This document shows positions 42,012 through 51,811 of a DNA stretch of 64,000 bases, piece by piece; within the stretch, counting starts at the first letter, position 1, and every line of letters starts with the position of its first letter. The stretch is from Chitinophaga niastensis (GTDB lineage Bacteria; Bacteroidota; Bacteroidia; Chitinophagales; Chitinophagaceae): the NCBI RefSeq assembly GCF_003014755.1, contig NZ_PYAW01000001.1:1612001-1676000 (forward strand), given 5' to 3'. The position numbers were made by a program, and so were the translations under genes. The notes beneath the pieces are model-generated. The model was given only the letters and a program-made list of their open reading frames with translations. It was not told the origin of the DNA and ran no database searches.

Positions 42012-43256
42012 ATGTTGGATTGGGGAAACCAGTTCAACATTTGTTGTTTATTGGACAATAATAATTATCCCTCTCCTTATCATCAATTCGAAGCTTTACT
42101 GGCTGCAGATGCGCTGCAAACGTTGGAAGTAAACGCCGGTAATGCCTTCCCTGCTTTGCAGGATTTTTATGATACACACCAGGACTGGCTTTTCGGACAT
42201 CTTGCATACGATCTGAAAAATGAAGTCGTACCAGGCTTGCAGTCTAATAACTACGATGGTATTGGTTTTCCTGACATGTGCTTTTTTCGCCCACGTGTGG
42301 TCATGCAATTGCAGAAAGGACTGGTACACATAGGAGGAGAAGCATTCAGTGAACAGGATGCACACGCCGTATATACTGCCTGTTTACGTATGCCCGTTAA
42401 CGTGGCCCCCGCTACTGTGCTGCACACGCAGCCACTACAGGCTCGCTTGGATCATCAGCAATATATCAGTGCCGTAAAAGACCTGCAGCAGCATATTCTG
42501 CATGGCGATTGTTATGAGGTGAATTTCTGCCGCGAAAATTACATGGAACAGGTAAACGTATACCCGCCGGCGTTATTCGCACAGCTGAATGCCTTGTCGC
42601 CGGCACCTTTTGCTGCCTATTATCGGCTGCATGATAAATACCTGGTATGTTCCAGCCCGGAGCGTTTTATACAGAAAAAAGGGAATACTGTTATCTCTCA
42701 ACCTATCAAGGGTACCAGCAGAAAAGATCCTGATCCTGTTATAGATCAGCAATTACAGCAACAGCTGTATCAAAGCGCAAAAGAGCGCGCGGAAAATGTA
42801 ATGGTAGTAGACCTGGTCAGAAATGATTTGTCTCACACCGCGTTGAAAGGCACCGTTAAAGTAACAGAACTCTTTGGCATCTATTCCTTTGCACATGTGC
42901 ATCACATGATATCTACCATCTCCGCACAATTATCTCCCCAACTACCTGTAACGGAAGTGCTGCGCACCGCCTTTCCTATGGGCTCTATGACAGGAGCGCC
43001 TAAGATCAGGGTAATGCAACTGATAGAGCAATATGAGCAAACCCGCCGCGGACTTTACTCCGGTGCGGTAGGCTACATCACGCCAACAGGTGATTTTGAT
43101 TTTAATGTGGTGATTCGCAGTATGCTGTATAATGCAGCTGATCAATATCTTTCCTTCCAGACAGGTTCCGCCATCACCTTCTATAGTGATCCGGAAAAAG
43201 AATGGGAAGAATGTTTACTGAAAGCTGCTGCCATGGAAAAAACCATTACCGGCTGA
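42012..43256 (+). CDS. pabB: Aminodeoxychorismate synthase component I
   Basis: 414 residues of the chorismate-binding family. The PabB-type motif PIKGTSRK (Lys233) replaces the PIAGT of anthranilate synthases and separates PabB from TrpE. Other blocks are GDCYEVNFCRENY, SSPERFIQ, NVMVVDLVRNDLSH, VHHMISTISAQL, GSMTGAPKIRVMQLIE, and RRGLYSGAVGYITPTGDFDFNV. With a PabA amidotransferase it makes aminodeoxychorismate for folate. The glutamine subunit and PabC are not in the window. It overlaps the convergent SDR gene by 11 bp. Confidence 0.9.
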   Translation: MLDWGNQFNICCLLDNNNYPSPYHQFEALLAADALQTLEVNAGNAFPALQDFYDTHQDWLFGHLAYDLKNEVVPGLQSNNYDGIGFPDMCFFRPRVVMQLQKGLVHIGGEAFSEQDAHAVYTACLRMPVNVAPATVLHTQPLQARLDHQQYISAVKDLQQHILHGDCYEVNFCRENYMEQVNVYPPALFAQLNALSPAPFAAYYRLHDKYLVCSSPERFIQKKGNTVISQPIKGTSRKDPDPVIDQQLQQQLYQSAKERAENVMVVDLVRNDLSHTALKGTVKVTELFGIYSFAHVHHMISTISAQLSPQLPVTEVLRTAFPMGSMTGAPKIRVMQLIEQYEQTRRGLYSGAVGYITPTGDFDFNVVIRSMLYNAADQYLSFQTGSAITFYSDPEKEWEECLLKAAAMEKTITG

Positions 43257-44160
43257 ATAACTGCTCCATCGCTTCTCCGATAGTAGGATAGGAAAACTGA
43301 AATCCCGTTTGCTGTATTTTATCGGATGAGACCTTCATGCTTTTTAATACTTCCACACTCATCTCTCCCAGCGCCAGTTTCAGGGCAAAGGCCGGTACAT
43401 AGGTAGTCATAAAGCTACGTCCTTTGGCTACGCGTGCCATGGTGAGTATCAGTTCCCGGTTGGTAACCGGATTAGGCGCAACCGCATTATAGATGCCTTC
43501 CAGCTTATCATTTACGATAGCGTTGAAATACAACCGTACCAGATCCTGCAGGTGTATCCAGCTGATAAGCTGATCACCGGAACCTAAAATAGTGGCAAAT
43601 CCAAACCGGAGTGGTTTGTAGAATTCCTGCAAAGCCCCGCCATCTCTGCTCAGCGCAATGCCTGTACGGAAAATAACCAGTTTCTTGTCAAGTGTAGTTA
43701 CCTGCGAAATACTTTGTTCCCAGGCAGCCGTGGTGGTACCCAGGTAATCTGTTGCCGCAGGATCTGTTTCTATGAAAGTATGGTTTTTAAATTCGCCATA
43801 GTAGCCCGTTGCCGAGGCACTGATCACTTTTTTAACCTTATTGGGATAGGATTGAAGTGTTTTGAAAATGAGTTCGCCACTCTTTGTGCGGCTGTCGATG
43901 ATTTCCTGTTTACGGGCGGCTGTCCAGCGTTTTTCTGCTACATTGGCGCCTGCCAGATGTACAATATAGTCCGCCTTTAGCAGGGCATCTTTATCTATTG
44001 TTTGCGTATCAATGTTCCAGTGGGCATATGTAACTGCTTCGTTGCTGCCTTCCCCGGGGCGTCTGCTAAGAATGATCACTTTGTAGCCGCGCTCCAGCAG
44101 CAGCCGGGTTAACGCCGTACCTACCAGTCCTGTGCCACCGGTTATAATAACGGTCTCCAT
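43246..44160 (-). CDS. TIGR01777-family SDR oxidoreductase, intact copy
   Basis: 304 residues. The N-terminal NAD(P) loop ITGGTGLVGTALTRLLLERG is complete, followed by the family segments ADYIVHLAGANVAEKRWTAA (catalytic region SASATGYYGE), WIHLQDLVRLYFNAI and the DUF1731-type end. The family resembles sugar-nucleotide epimerases (YfcH); activity is not known. The truncated copy at 1573-2397 lacks this first segment. It ends inside the pabB 3' end on the opposite strand. Confidence 0.9.
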   Translation of the reverse strand: METVIITGGTGLVGTALTRLLLERGYKVIILSRRPGEGSNEAVTYAHWNIDTQTIDKDALLKADYIVHLAGANVAEKRWTAARKQEIIDSRTKSGELIFKTLQSYPNKVKKVISASATGYYGEFKNHTFIETDPAATDYLGTTTAAWEQSISQVTTLDKKLVIFRTGIALSRDGGALQEFYKPLRFGFATILGSGDQLISWIHLQDLVRLYFNAIVNDKLEGIYNAVAPNPVTNRELILTMARVAKGRSFMTTYVPAFALKLALGEMSVEVLKSMKVSSDKIQQTGFQFSYPTIGEAMEQLFSR

Positions 44161-44353
44161 TCAGTATAGCTGCTTTTTTAAAATAATTTATTAAAAATAC
44201 ACAATAAATTGCCCCTTTTGGAATTTAAGTAAAAGCAAAGCGTACCGGACTGAAATTGACAGATTATTTCTGAATTTTAATGTAAGTTTGAAAATGGTGC
44301 ATACAAATGTGCCTACTGCTTTATCACCACAATATTTGAAATCTATCTATCGC

Positions 44354-45877
44354 ATGCAAACGCTATACCGCATACAGTTGTTATTGTTGCTGCTTTTCGC
44401 CGGCACTGCAGCAATGGCTCAGAAAATATCCTATTCCGAACCTGAAAAAGATGATTACAAAAGCACTGAGTTTGAAATCATTGGTAAGGTAGGAGGAAAT
44501 ATGCTCGTTTATAAAACAGATCGTGGAGATTATTCCGTATCTGTTTACGATAATGCTATGCAGCTGAAAGATAGGGTGAAGCTGGATTTCCTTCCCCGCA
44601 AAGTGATCAGCATGGACTTTGTGGCCTATCCTGATAAAGTGCTCATGATCTATCAGTTTCAGCACAAGGATGCGGTATACAGCTTCTGCGCTACTATGAC
44701 GCCGGACGCTAAGTTCAACGATGCGCCGCTGATGATTGATTCTACCCGCATAGGACTTTATTCCAAAGAGAACAAAGTGTATTCAGTAGAAGTGTCGGAA
44801 GATAAGCACCGCATTATGGTGTATAAGATTAACCAGGATAAGGAAGATAATAATGTTTTTTATACTTTCCTGTACGACAGCGCCATGAGCCTGGTAAACA
44901 ACAGCCGGTTGTCGCTTCCGATGCAAACAAAAAAGCAGTTCCTCAGTAATTTCAATCTTACTAATACAGGTGATTTTATCTTCAATAAACTGGAACGTAC
45001 CTCCAACCGGGATTATGTAATTAGCGGTAGTATGGTAATGAAACGTACGCTGGTGGATAGTTTCGAGACATCGGCCATGCAGTTTAAAGCCCAGCTGCTC
45101 GATGAAGTGAAGATGAAACTGGATAACAACAGGCATACTGCCCTGGTAACCGCTTTTTATTACAAACAGAAGCGAGGCAATGTGGAAGGTATGTATCTGT
45201 ATAAGTATGATTTGAGTAATAATAAAACTCTGTATGAAAAATCAACGGTCTTTCCGGAAGACCTGAAAACGAATGCCCGTGGAGAATCCAGTACCAACAG
45301 TGCTTTCAACGATTATTTCATCAGGAAGATCATCAATACCAATAATGGTGGATTCCTGCTTACCGCAGAATCTTTTTATACATCTTCCCGCTACCAACCC
45401 TGGAACCGCTGGAATTACATGTATGGCAGCCCTTATGGCGGCATGTATGCACCTTATTATTATTCTCCTTATTCTCCCATGTATTATAATCCTTTGAACT
45501 GGAATAATTCACAGGGTTTGCGGTATCATTATGATAATGTAGTGGTATTGTCTTTTGATGAAGAGGGAAATATGCAATGGAATAATTTTCTGCATAAGAG
45601 CCAGTTTGATGATAATGCTGATCTGTATTTGTCTTACCTGATGGTAAACGTTGGCAGTGAGTTGCGTTTCCTTTATAATGAATTAGACAGAAGAAATTAT
45701 TTGCTGACAGATGTGAGCCTGGCGCCCGGAGGAAAAGTAAACCGTATGCCTACGCTGCGCAACCTGGACAAAGGTTTCACCTGGATGCCCAGATATGGTA
45801 AACAAATCAGCGGCCGTACTGTAGTAATACCATGTATCTACAGGAATTATATTTGCTTTGCTAAAATTGACTTTTAA
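44354..45877 (+). CDS. Hypothetical exported protein
   Basis: 507 residues from ATG 44354, chosen because MQTLYRIQLLLLLLFAGTAAMAQ is a clear signal peptide and a TAAGTTTG box (44283-44290) lies too close to the earlier TTG/ATG candidates at 44288 and 44294. The mature protein is beta-rich with many hydrophobic/polar alternations (for example MLVYKTDRGDYSVSVYDN), and a Tyr/Pro/Met-rich stretch (about 390-425, with GGMYAPYYYSPYSPMYY). No domain recognised; beta-propeller-like repeats are possible. It probably belongs to an envelope protein family of the phylum. The next gene starts 15 bp downstream. Confidence 0.75.
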   Translation: MQTLYRIQLLLLLLFAGTAAMAQKISYSEPEKDDYKSTEFEIIGKVGGNMLVYKTDRGDYSVSVYDNAMQLKDRVKLDFLPRKVISMDFVAYPDKVLMIYQFQHKDAVYSFCATMTPDAKFNDAPLMIDSTRIGLYSKENKVYSVEVSEDKHRIMVYKINQDKEDNNVFYTFLYDSAMSLVNNSRLSLPMQTKKQFLSNFNLTNTGDFIFNKLERTSNRDYVISGSMVMKRTLVDSFETSAMQFKAQLLDEVKMKLDNNRHTALVTAFYYKQKRGNVEGMYLYKYDLSNNKTLYEKSTVFPEDLKTNARGESSTNSAFNDYFIRKIINTNNGGFLLTAESFYTSSRYQPWNRWNYMYGSPYGGMYAPYYYSPYSPMYYNPLNWNNSQGLRYHYDNVVVLSFDEEGNMQWNNFLHKSQFDDNADLYLSYLMVNVGSELRFLYNELDRRNYLLTDVSLAPGGKVNRMPTLRNLDKGFTWMPRYGKQISGRTVVIPCIYRNYICFAKIDF

Positions 45878-45892
45878 TCACACCTTTGTATT

Positions 45893-46870
45893 GTGATAAG
45901 ATTTTTCCGTTCAGGCAATCCACTAACGGTATTGCTGTTGTTATTATATACACTGCTTGTTAAGTTTTACTATCTGATTCATCCGTCTACCTTTATGGCC
46001 GACGGATCAGAAGGGCTTTTATATCATCTGCTGGTAAAGTGGATGCAAAGCCTGGTGGGGAGCAGCCCCTTGTTTTTTACATCCCTGGCGGTATTGCTGT
46101 TATTGTTGCAATCACTGTTGTTTACCAAAATTATCAACCATCACCGGTTGTTTGCCAGGCCTACATATTTGCCGGCTATGTGTTTCCTGCTTTTCACGTC
46201 TATGTTGCAAAGCTGGAATATATTTTCACCTGCTTTAATCGTCAACCTGATTATGCTCTGGGTATTTTCCAGTATAACGGAGTTGTATACACGTACATCT
46301 GCGCGTGATGTGGTATTTAATATAGGTTTTGCATTGGGCGTATGTGGACTGTTTTATTTCCCGTCCGTTATTTTATGTGTGCTGTTACTGGCGAGCATGC
46401 TGATTATGCGCGCTTTTCGGCTGGCAGAATGGATTATTGCGTTGCTGGGGTTGATTTGCCCACTGTATCTGATAGGCACTTATTTATTCCTTACTAACCA
46501 AATGACTTTATTGCGAAAGATCCCAAACATAGGGTTGTCATTGCCCATGATTAAGGATTATAAGGTATGGGGAGCAATGGTCGCCTGTTTATTCTTTTTT
46601 ATAATAGGCTGGTTATTATTACAACGACCGCTGAAAAAAATGTTGATACAGGGCCGTAAAATATGGGCGGTATTAATCATATATGTATTGGTAGCCATGT
46701 TTGTGCCGTTCTTTAACGCGCACTTTTCTGCTGCTTATTGGGTACTGGCAGTATTGCCGGTAGCCATGTTTGCCGGCAATGTATTCTGGTCCGTTACCAA
46801 CGACACTTTTGCCAATATTATCCACTTTATTGTGCTGGCATATGTGATTGTTATGCAATATTTCAGCTAA
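45893..46870 (+). CDS. Polytopic membrane protein (DUF6427-like)
   Basis: 325 residues starting at GTG 45893, about 10-11 predicted membrane helices. The opening RFFRSGNPLTVLLLLLYTLL and the NWSSS-like polar loops resemble the DUF6427 family of Bacteroidota. Loops are short and the whole protein is hydrophobic. Function unknown. It follows the exported protein by 15 bp. Confidence 0.75.
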   Translation: MIRFFRSGNPLTVLLLLLYTLLVKFYYLIHPSTFMADGSEGLLYHLLVKWMQSLVGSSPLFFTSLAVLLLLLQSLLFTKIINHHRLFARPTYLPAMCFLLFTSMLQSWNIFSPALIVNLIMLWVFSSITELYTRTSARDVVFNIGFALGVCGLFYFPSVILCVLLLASMLIMRAFRLAEWIIALLGLICPLYLIGTYLFLTNQMTLLRKIPNIGLSLPMIKDYKVWGAMVACLFFFIIGWLLLQRPLKKMLIQGRKIWAVLIIYVLVAMFVPFFNAHFSAAYWVLAVLPVAMFAGNVFWSVTNDTFANIIHFIVLAYVIVMQYFS

Positions 46871-47059
46871 ATCCTCTTTTTAAGAGCTTGATTTCCAGTA
46901 ATTTGTTAAATCAGGATAAACGGCAATGGAAAATTGCGAGCGGCGAAGTAATTTTGTCCTTTCCCGTTAGTTTTGTCAATCATGAATAATGTGATAAAAA
47001 CGCGGGGAAAAAGAAACTTTTAAAAGCATTATTTACACATAAACACAAAACATTTTCAG

Positions 47060-47752
47060 ATGAAATTTGGCGTTGTCACCTTTCCGGGTTCTAACTGTGA
47101 TCATGATATGATTGATTCCCTGCGTAATGATCTGGGACAAGAAGTAATAGAGCTGTGGCATAAGGATAGAGACCTGAGCGCATTCAGCACAACAGATTGT
47201 ATTGTATTACCGGGTGGTTTTTCATTTGGAGATTACCTGCGTTGTGGTGCTATTGCGAAGTTCAGCCCTATGATGCAGAGTGTGATTGAGTTTGCCAACA
47301 AAGGTGGTCGTGTAATAGGTATTTGCAATGGTTTCCAGGTATTGTGTGAAGCCGGCCTGTTGCCAGGTGTATTATTACAGAATCAAAATCAGCAGTTCAT
47401 TTGCAAGAATATATTCCTGAAAAGTGAAAATGCAGCTACTTCCCTTACCAAAGACGTTACCGGCAGACCGCTGATGATCCCTATTGCACACGGAGAAGGC
47501 CGTTACTATGCGGATGATACAACCCTGGATGAACTGTTCAGAAACAACCAGGTATTGTTCCGCTACTGCGATGAATTTGGCAATATTATTGAAACGGCTA
47601 ACCATAACGGTGCCATCCGTAATATCGCAGGTATCTGTAATAAAGAAAGAAATGTGTTTGGTATGATGCCTCACCCGGAAAGGGCTACCAGCCTGGCCTT
47701 GGGTAATACAGACGGGCAGCTGATTTTACAGAGTCTGATCAATAATAATTAA
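47060..47752 (+). CDS. purQ: Phosphoribosylformylglycinamidine synthase, glutaminase subunit
   Basis: 230 residues; class I glutamine amidotransferase that supplies ammonia to PurL in purine synthesis. It starts MKFGVVTFPGSNCDHDMID, has the nucleophile Cys89 in IGICNGFQVLCEAGLLPG, and the His-Glu pair in MPHPERA near the C-terminus. It exists as a separate small subunit, so a PurS/PurL-type system or a stand-alone PurL is expected elsewhere. Upstream (46871-47059) two TAnnTTTG-like boxes occur but without a well-spaced -33. Confidence 0.95.
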   Translation: MKFGVVTFPGSNCDHDMIDSLRNDLGQEVIELWHKDRDLSAFSTTDCIVLPGGFSFGDYLRCGAIAKFSPMMQSVIEFANKGGRVIGICNGFQVLCEAGLLPGVLLQNQNQQFICKNIFLKSENAATSLTKDVTGRPLMIPIAHGEGRYYADDTTLDELFRNNQVLFRYCDEFGNIIETANHNGAIRNIAGICNKERNVFGMMPHPERATSLALGNTDGQLILQSLINNN

Positions 47753-47801
47753 TAATACGAATACGTCAAACCAAACCAACCAACCAATTAAAAAGAAAAG
47801 C

Positions 47802-48257
47802 ATGAAAAAATTATTAACAGCACTGGCTTTGTTCGCCTTGCCCATTCTGGCAAGTGCACAAATAGAGAATCCGGTAAAATGGAATTTCACTGCTAAAAAG
47901 GTTAATGCCACTACTTACGAAGTACACGCTACCGCTACTATTGATGCTGGCTGGCATGTATACGCGCAGGTAGCCGGAGAAGGCCCGGTACCTACTACCT
48001 TCAAATTCACTAAAAATCCGCTGACTGCCTTAGCTGGTAAAGTAGAAGAAGTGGGTAAACTGCATAAATCATTTGATAAAAACTTCAACTCAGAGCTGAA
48101 ATATTACGAAAGCACAGTTGATTTTGTACAGAAAGTTACTGTAAAAGGTAAAGCTGCTACTAAGGTGAAAGGTTCTGTAGAGTTCATGGTTTGTGATGAC
48201 CATCAATGCTTGCCTCCAAAAGAAGTGGAATTTGCGGTTAGTGTAGGAGGAAAATAA
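47802..48257 (+). CDS. Stand-alone DsbD N-terminal (alpha) domain protein
   Basis: 151 residues: signal peptide MKKLLTALALFALPILASA, then the DsbD-alpha beta sandwich (VKWNFTAKKVNATTYEVHAT, DAGWHVYAQ). The redox pair is Cys131 and Cys136 in FMVCDDHQCLPP. It should accept electrons from DsbD membrane cysteines and pass them to periplasmic substrates. It is followed, after a terminator-like hairpin, by a dsbD gene whose own alpha domain lacks these cysteines. The two proteins share the same N-terminal fold and look like duplicates. Confidence 0.85.
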   Translation: MKKLLTALALFALPILASAQIENPVKWNFTAKKVNATTYEVHATATIDAGWHVYAQVAGEGPVPTTFKFTKNPLTALAGKVEEVGKLHKSFDKNFNSELKYYESTVDFVQKVTVKGKAATKVKGSVEFMVCDDHQCLPPKEVEFAVSVGGK

Positions 48258-48290
48258 ATTGTATCCGGTAACTGATAAAGATAATCATCA

Positions 48291-48329
48291 AGCGAGTTCC
48301 TGTCCGGGGAACTCGTTTGTTGTTTTTTT
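48291..48329 (+). terminator. Terminator between the two DsbD-type genes
   Basis: Stem CGAGTTCC / GGAACTCG (48293-48300, 48308-48315), extended by A-T and G-T pairs, followed by TTTGTTG and a run of T. It should weaken or stop read-through into dsbD. Confidence 0.75.
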
Positions 48330-48361
48330 CAGATCTATATTATTTAAAGCCTATTGACTTT

Positions 48362-50365
48362 ATGAAGCATTTGCTTTCATTTTTGATACCTGTTTTTGCC
48401 CTTTTTGCGCTCAGCGCAAATGCGCAGGAACAAAGCCCGAAGCCTGTGAAATGGCAGTTTTCTGCAGAAAAGAAAAATGACCAGGAATATGTGTTGCACC
48501 TGAAAGGCACCGTAGAAAAAGGCTGGCTGCTTTTTTCCACTACTATGGGAAATGATGATCCTAATACGAGAGTGGTACTGGATAGCGTAGCAGCATCAGT
48601 AGCCGGTATTTCAGCCATTAAAGAAGCTGGTAAACTGAATACCCGTAAGGAACCACTCTTTGATAATTTAGAGATCAAATACTTTGAAAATACAGTTGAC
48701 CTGGAAACAACGGTGAAATTTACCGGCGCTGTTCCCAACGTTTTTAAAGGAAGTGTTAATTACATGGCACTGAAAGGAGACGAAGCTGTAGGACCTGAGG
48801 AAGAAGCGTTTAAGTTTACTAAAGATGCCTCCGGAAATCTGACCAACGTTGCAGCCGGATTAAAGGAATCTGCGGATAACGCGCAAACGCTCAAGCGCAC
48901 CGCTATTGATTTGCAGCATCCTGTAAAGGCCTGCGGCGGTACCGGACAGGAAGGCGGTGGTAAAAAAAGCCTCTGGGGTTTATTTATCCTGGGTATGCTG
49001 GGCGGTTTCATTGCCTTATTTACACCATGCGTATTTCCTATGATTCCGTTAACGGTTTCTTTCTTCACAAAACAATCGCAGGATAAGAAAAAAGGGGTGA
49101 TGAATGCTATCATCTATGGTTTCTTCATCTTCCTGATATATGTGCTGTTGAGTTTACCGTTCCACTTCCTGGATTCATTAAATCCGGAAATACTGAATAA
49201 TATCTCTACCAATATCTGGTTGAACCTGACCTTTTTTGTCATCTTCATTGTATTTGCTATTTCTTTCTTTGGATACTTTGAAATCAGTATGCCAAGCAGT
49301 CTGGCAAACAAAGTAGATGCAAAAAGCAGTGTGGGTGGCCTTGTAGGTATTTTCTTTATGGCATTGACCCTGGCACTGGTATCATTCTCCTGTACAGGCC
49401 CCATTCTTGGTTCATTACTGGCAGGCTCCCTGTCTACAGATGGTGGAGCTATTCAGCTTTCTGTAGGTATGGGTGGCTTTGGATTTGCGCTGGCACTGCC
49501 TTTTGCGCTGTTTGCTTTATTCCCGGGATGGCTGAATTCACTGCCAAAATCCGGTGGATGGCTTACTTCTGTAAAGGTAGTATTGGGCTTCCTGGAGTTG
49601 GCAATGGCTATCAAGTTCCTGTCAAATGCTGATCTGGTAAAACATTGGGGTATCCTGAAACGTGAAGTATTTTTTGCTATCTGGATCATCATTGGTGTTT
49701 GTATTGTATTATACCTGTTTGGTAAGATCCGCTTCCCGCATGATTCTCCTATCAAAAAACTGAGTAAAGGAAGAATTACGCTGGCATTGGTTTTCCTGGC
49801 ATTTACCATTTACCTGGTGCCGGGCGTTACCAATACCAAATATGCTAACCGTTCATTGATCAGCGGATTCCCGCCACCATTGAGTTACAGCATTTATGGA
49901 GAAGATGCAGCGAAAGGGGTAGAAGCCAATGTGGTAAATGATTATGAGAAAGCGCTGAAACTGGCTAAAGAACAAAACAAACCGATCCTGCTCGACTTTA
50001 CCGGCTGGGCATGCGTAAACTGCCGTAAAATGGAAGAAAACGTGTGGCCGAATGATGAAGTAAAAGTATTGATCCAGAAGGATTATATCCTGGTTTCCCT
50101 GTATGTGGATGACCGGAAATTATTGCCGGAAGATCAGCAGTTCCTGTTCACTACCAGCAATGGGCATAAGAAGGAAATCAAAACGATTGGGGATAAGTTT
50201 GCTACTATGCAAACAGAAAATTTCACCAATAACTCCCAGCCTTTTTATGTGTTGATCAGCCCTGATGAAAAACTGCTGACACATCCTGTTGGTTATACAC
50301 CGGATGCAAAAGCATATGCTGACTGGCTGAAATGTGGTCTGGAAGCATTTAAGAGCGCTAAATAA
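48362..50365 (+). CDS. dsbD: Thiol:disulfide interchange protein DsbD, alpha domain without cysteines
   Basis: 667 residues from ATG 48362 (MKHLLSFLIPVFALFALSANA, signal peptide). Residues about 22-155 form the alpha domain but the CxxxxC redox pair is missing (SVNYMALKGDEAVGPEEE occupies the site). Eight or so membrane helices (about 203-500) carry the beta-domain cysteines: Cys223 in FTPCVFPMIPL and the Cys in SFSCTGPILGSL. The C-terminal gamma domain is a thioredoxin fold with GWACVNCRKME. Electrons would move from cytosolic thioredoxin to the membrane part and gamma domain, then perhaps to the stand-alone alpha protein encoded next door. Confidence 0.9.
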   Translation: MKHLLSFLIPVFALFALSANAQEQSPKPVKWQFSAEKKNDQEYVLHLKGTVEKGWLLFSTTMGNDDPNTRVVLDSVAASVAGISAIKEAGKLNTRKEPLFDNLEIKYFENTVDLETTVKFTGAVPNVFKGSVNYMALKGDEAVGPEEEAFKFTKDASGNLTNVAAGLKESADNAQTLKRTAIDLQHPVKACGGTGQEGGGKKSLWGLFILGMLGGFIALFTPCVFPMIPLTVSFFTKQSQDKKKGVMNAIIYGFFIFLIYVLLSLPFHFLDSLNPEILNNISTNIWLNLTFFVIFIVFAISFFGYFEISMPSSLANKVDAKSSVGGLVGIFFMALTLALVSFSCTGPILGSLLAGSLSTDGGAIQLSVGMGGFGFALALPFALFALFPGWLNSLPKSGGWLTSVKVVLGFLELAMAIKFLSNADLVKHWGILKREVFFAIWIIIGVCIVLYLFGKIRFPHDSPIKKLSKGRITLALVFLAFTIYLVPGVTNTKYANRSLISGFPPPLSYSIYGEDAAKGVEANVVNDYEKALKLAKEQNKPILLDFTGWACVNCRKMEENVWPNDEVKVLIQKDYILVSLYVDDRKLLPEDQQFLFTTSNGHKKEIKTIGDKFATMQTENFTNNSQPFYVLISPDEKLLTHPVGYTPDAKAYADWLKCGLEAFKSAK

Positions 50366-50382
50366 TAACGCTGTTTTTATAT

Positions 50383-50421
50383 AACGAGAAGGGCTATACG
50401 ATTTGTATAGCCCTTCTCGTT
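50383..50421. terminator. Bidirectional terminator between dsbD and hisS
   Basis: A perfect 17-bp stem (50383-50399, 50405-50421; core GAAGGGCTATAC) with a 5-base loop GATTT, followed on the plus strand by TATTTTTTT. It serves convergent genes. Confidence 0.9.
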
Positions 50422-50440
50422 TATTTTTTTAGGTAGATGA

Positions 50441-51790
50441 TTAAAACACGTATGACAGCAATTCACCTGCGGGGATCTTCTCCTGCTTGCCATTGGTAAG
50501 GTTCTTCACGCTTACCAGGTTCTCCTGCAGTTCAGATTCTCCCAGGATAATTACATAAGGGATACTTCTTTTATCTGCATATTTCATCTGCTTATCCATC
50601 TTTGCATTTTCGTGGAACAATTCAGCGGCAATACCTTTGCCACGGAGTTGCATCATATAGCTGAAAGCAGCGCGGGCGCTGGCTTCTCCGAGGTTCAGGA
50701 ATAACACACGGGTAGATTGTTGTGCGGTTTGCGGGAATAACTGCAGTTCTTCCAGTACATCGTAGATGCGGTCTACGCCAAAGGAAATACCAACGCCGGA
50801 AATGCCGGGTAAGCCGAAGAGGCCCGTCAGATCATCATATCGGCCTCCGCCCCCTATGCTGCCCATTTTTACGGTAGCAGGTGCTTTCACTTCCACGATT
50901 AACCCGGTGTAGTAGTTAAGACCACGCGCGAGTGTTACATCAATGATGGGAGTAGTAGTGAAATTGCCGTAGCCGGAATTAATTACAAAAGATAGTTCTT
51001 CAATACCTTTCAGGGCAGTGGGAGAGGATTGCAGCAAGTCTGTAAGCTTCGCCAGCTTTTCGTCACTTGTACCCTCAATAGCCAGGAATTTTTCAATGGT
51101 AGTAATGTCTGCATCTGTTAAACCACGTTCCTGTAATTCCTTTCTAACACCTTCTGCGCCTATCTTATCCAGCTTATCGATGGAGATGGTAATATCTGTT
51201 AATAGTTCTTGCTTGCCAATTACTTCTGCTAAACCGAACAATATTTTGCGGTTGTTGATGCGTAATTCATAGCCTTGCAAGCCTAGTTTGGTTAATACCG
51301 TATCGTAAATCAGCAGGAGTTCTACTTCATTTAGCAGGGAATTGCTACCTACCACATCGGCATCACATTGGTAAAACTCGCGATAGCGGCCTCTTTGCGG
51401 CCTGTCTGCGCGCCATACCGGTTGCATCTGGTAGCGTTTGAATGGAAGCGCCAGTTCATTTTGGTTCATTACCACATAACGGGCAAAAGGAATCGTAAGG
51501 TCATAACGTAATGCCTTTTCAGTGATAGCAGATACCAGTTCTTTGTTATCTATTGCTTGTTGGGCTTCGTTATAAATATCTCCGTTGTTCAATACTTTGA
51601 ACATCAGTTTATCTCCTTCTTCTCCGTATTTACCGGTGAGGGTAGATAAATTCTCCATTGCAGGAGTTTCCAGCGGCTGGAAACCGAATACCTCAAAGGT
51701 TTCGCGGATGGTCTGGAAAATATAATTACGTTTTCTTACTACCACCGGACCAAAATCACGGGTACCTTTAGGAATGCCGGGTTTTATCAT
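50441..51790 (-). CDS. hisS: Histidyl-tRNA synthetase
   Basis: 449 residues, class II. Motif 2 RPQRGRYREFYQCDADVVG, the His-specific LARGLNYYTGLIVEV and motif 3 GISGVGISFGVDRIYDVLE are present, as is the C-terminal anticodon-binding domain (about 350-449). The opening KPGIPKGTRDFGPVVVRKR is typical of the bacterial form. It follows the phosphatase gene by 21 bp on the same strand, so they are probably co-transcribed; it ends at a two-way terminator. Confidence 0.96.
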   Translation of the reverse strand: MIKPGIPKGTRDFGPVVVRKRNYIFQTIRETFEVFGFQPLETPAMENLSTLTGKYGEEGDKLMFKVLNNGDIYNEAQQAIDNKELVSAITEKALRYDLTIPFARYVVMNQNELALPFKRYQMQPVWRADRPQRGRYREFYQCDADVVGSNSLLNEVELLLIYDTVLTKLGLQGYELRINNRKILFGLAEVIGKQELLTDITISIDKLDKIGAEGVRKELQERGLTDADITTIEKFLAIEGTSDEKLAKLTDLLQSSPTALKGIEELSFVINSGYGNFTTTPIIDVTLARGLNYYTGLIVEVKAPATVKMGSIGGGGRYDDLTGLFGLPGISGVGISFGVDRIYDVLEELQLFPQTAQQSTRVLFLNLGEASARAAFSYMMQLRGKGIAAELFHENAKMDKQMKYADKRSIPYVIILGESELQENLVSVKNLTNGKQEKIPAGELLSYVF

Positions 51791-51811
51791 CTCAAAAAAT
51801 TATTAAAAAAG

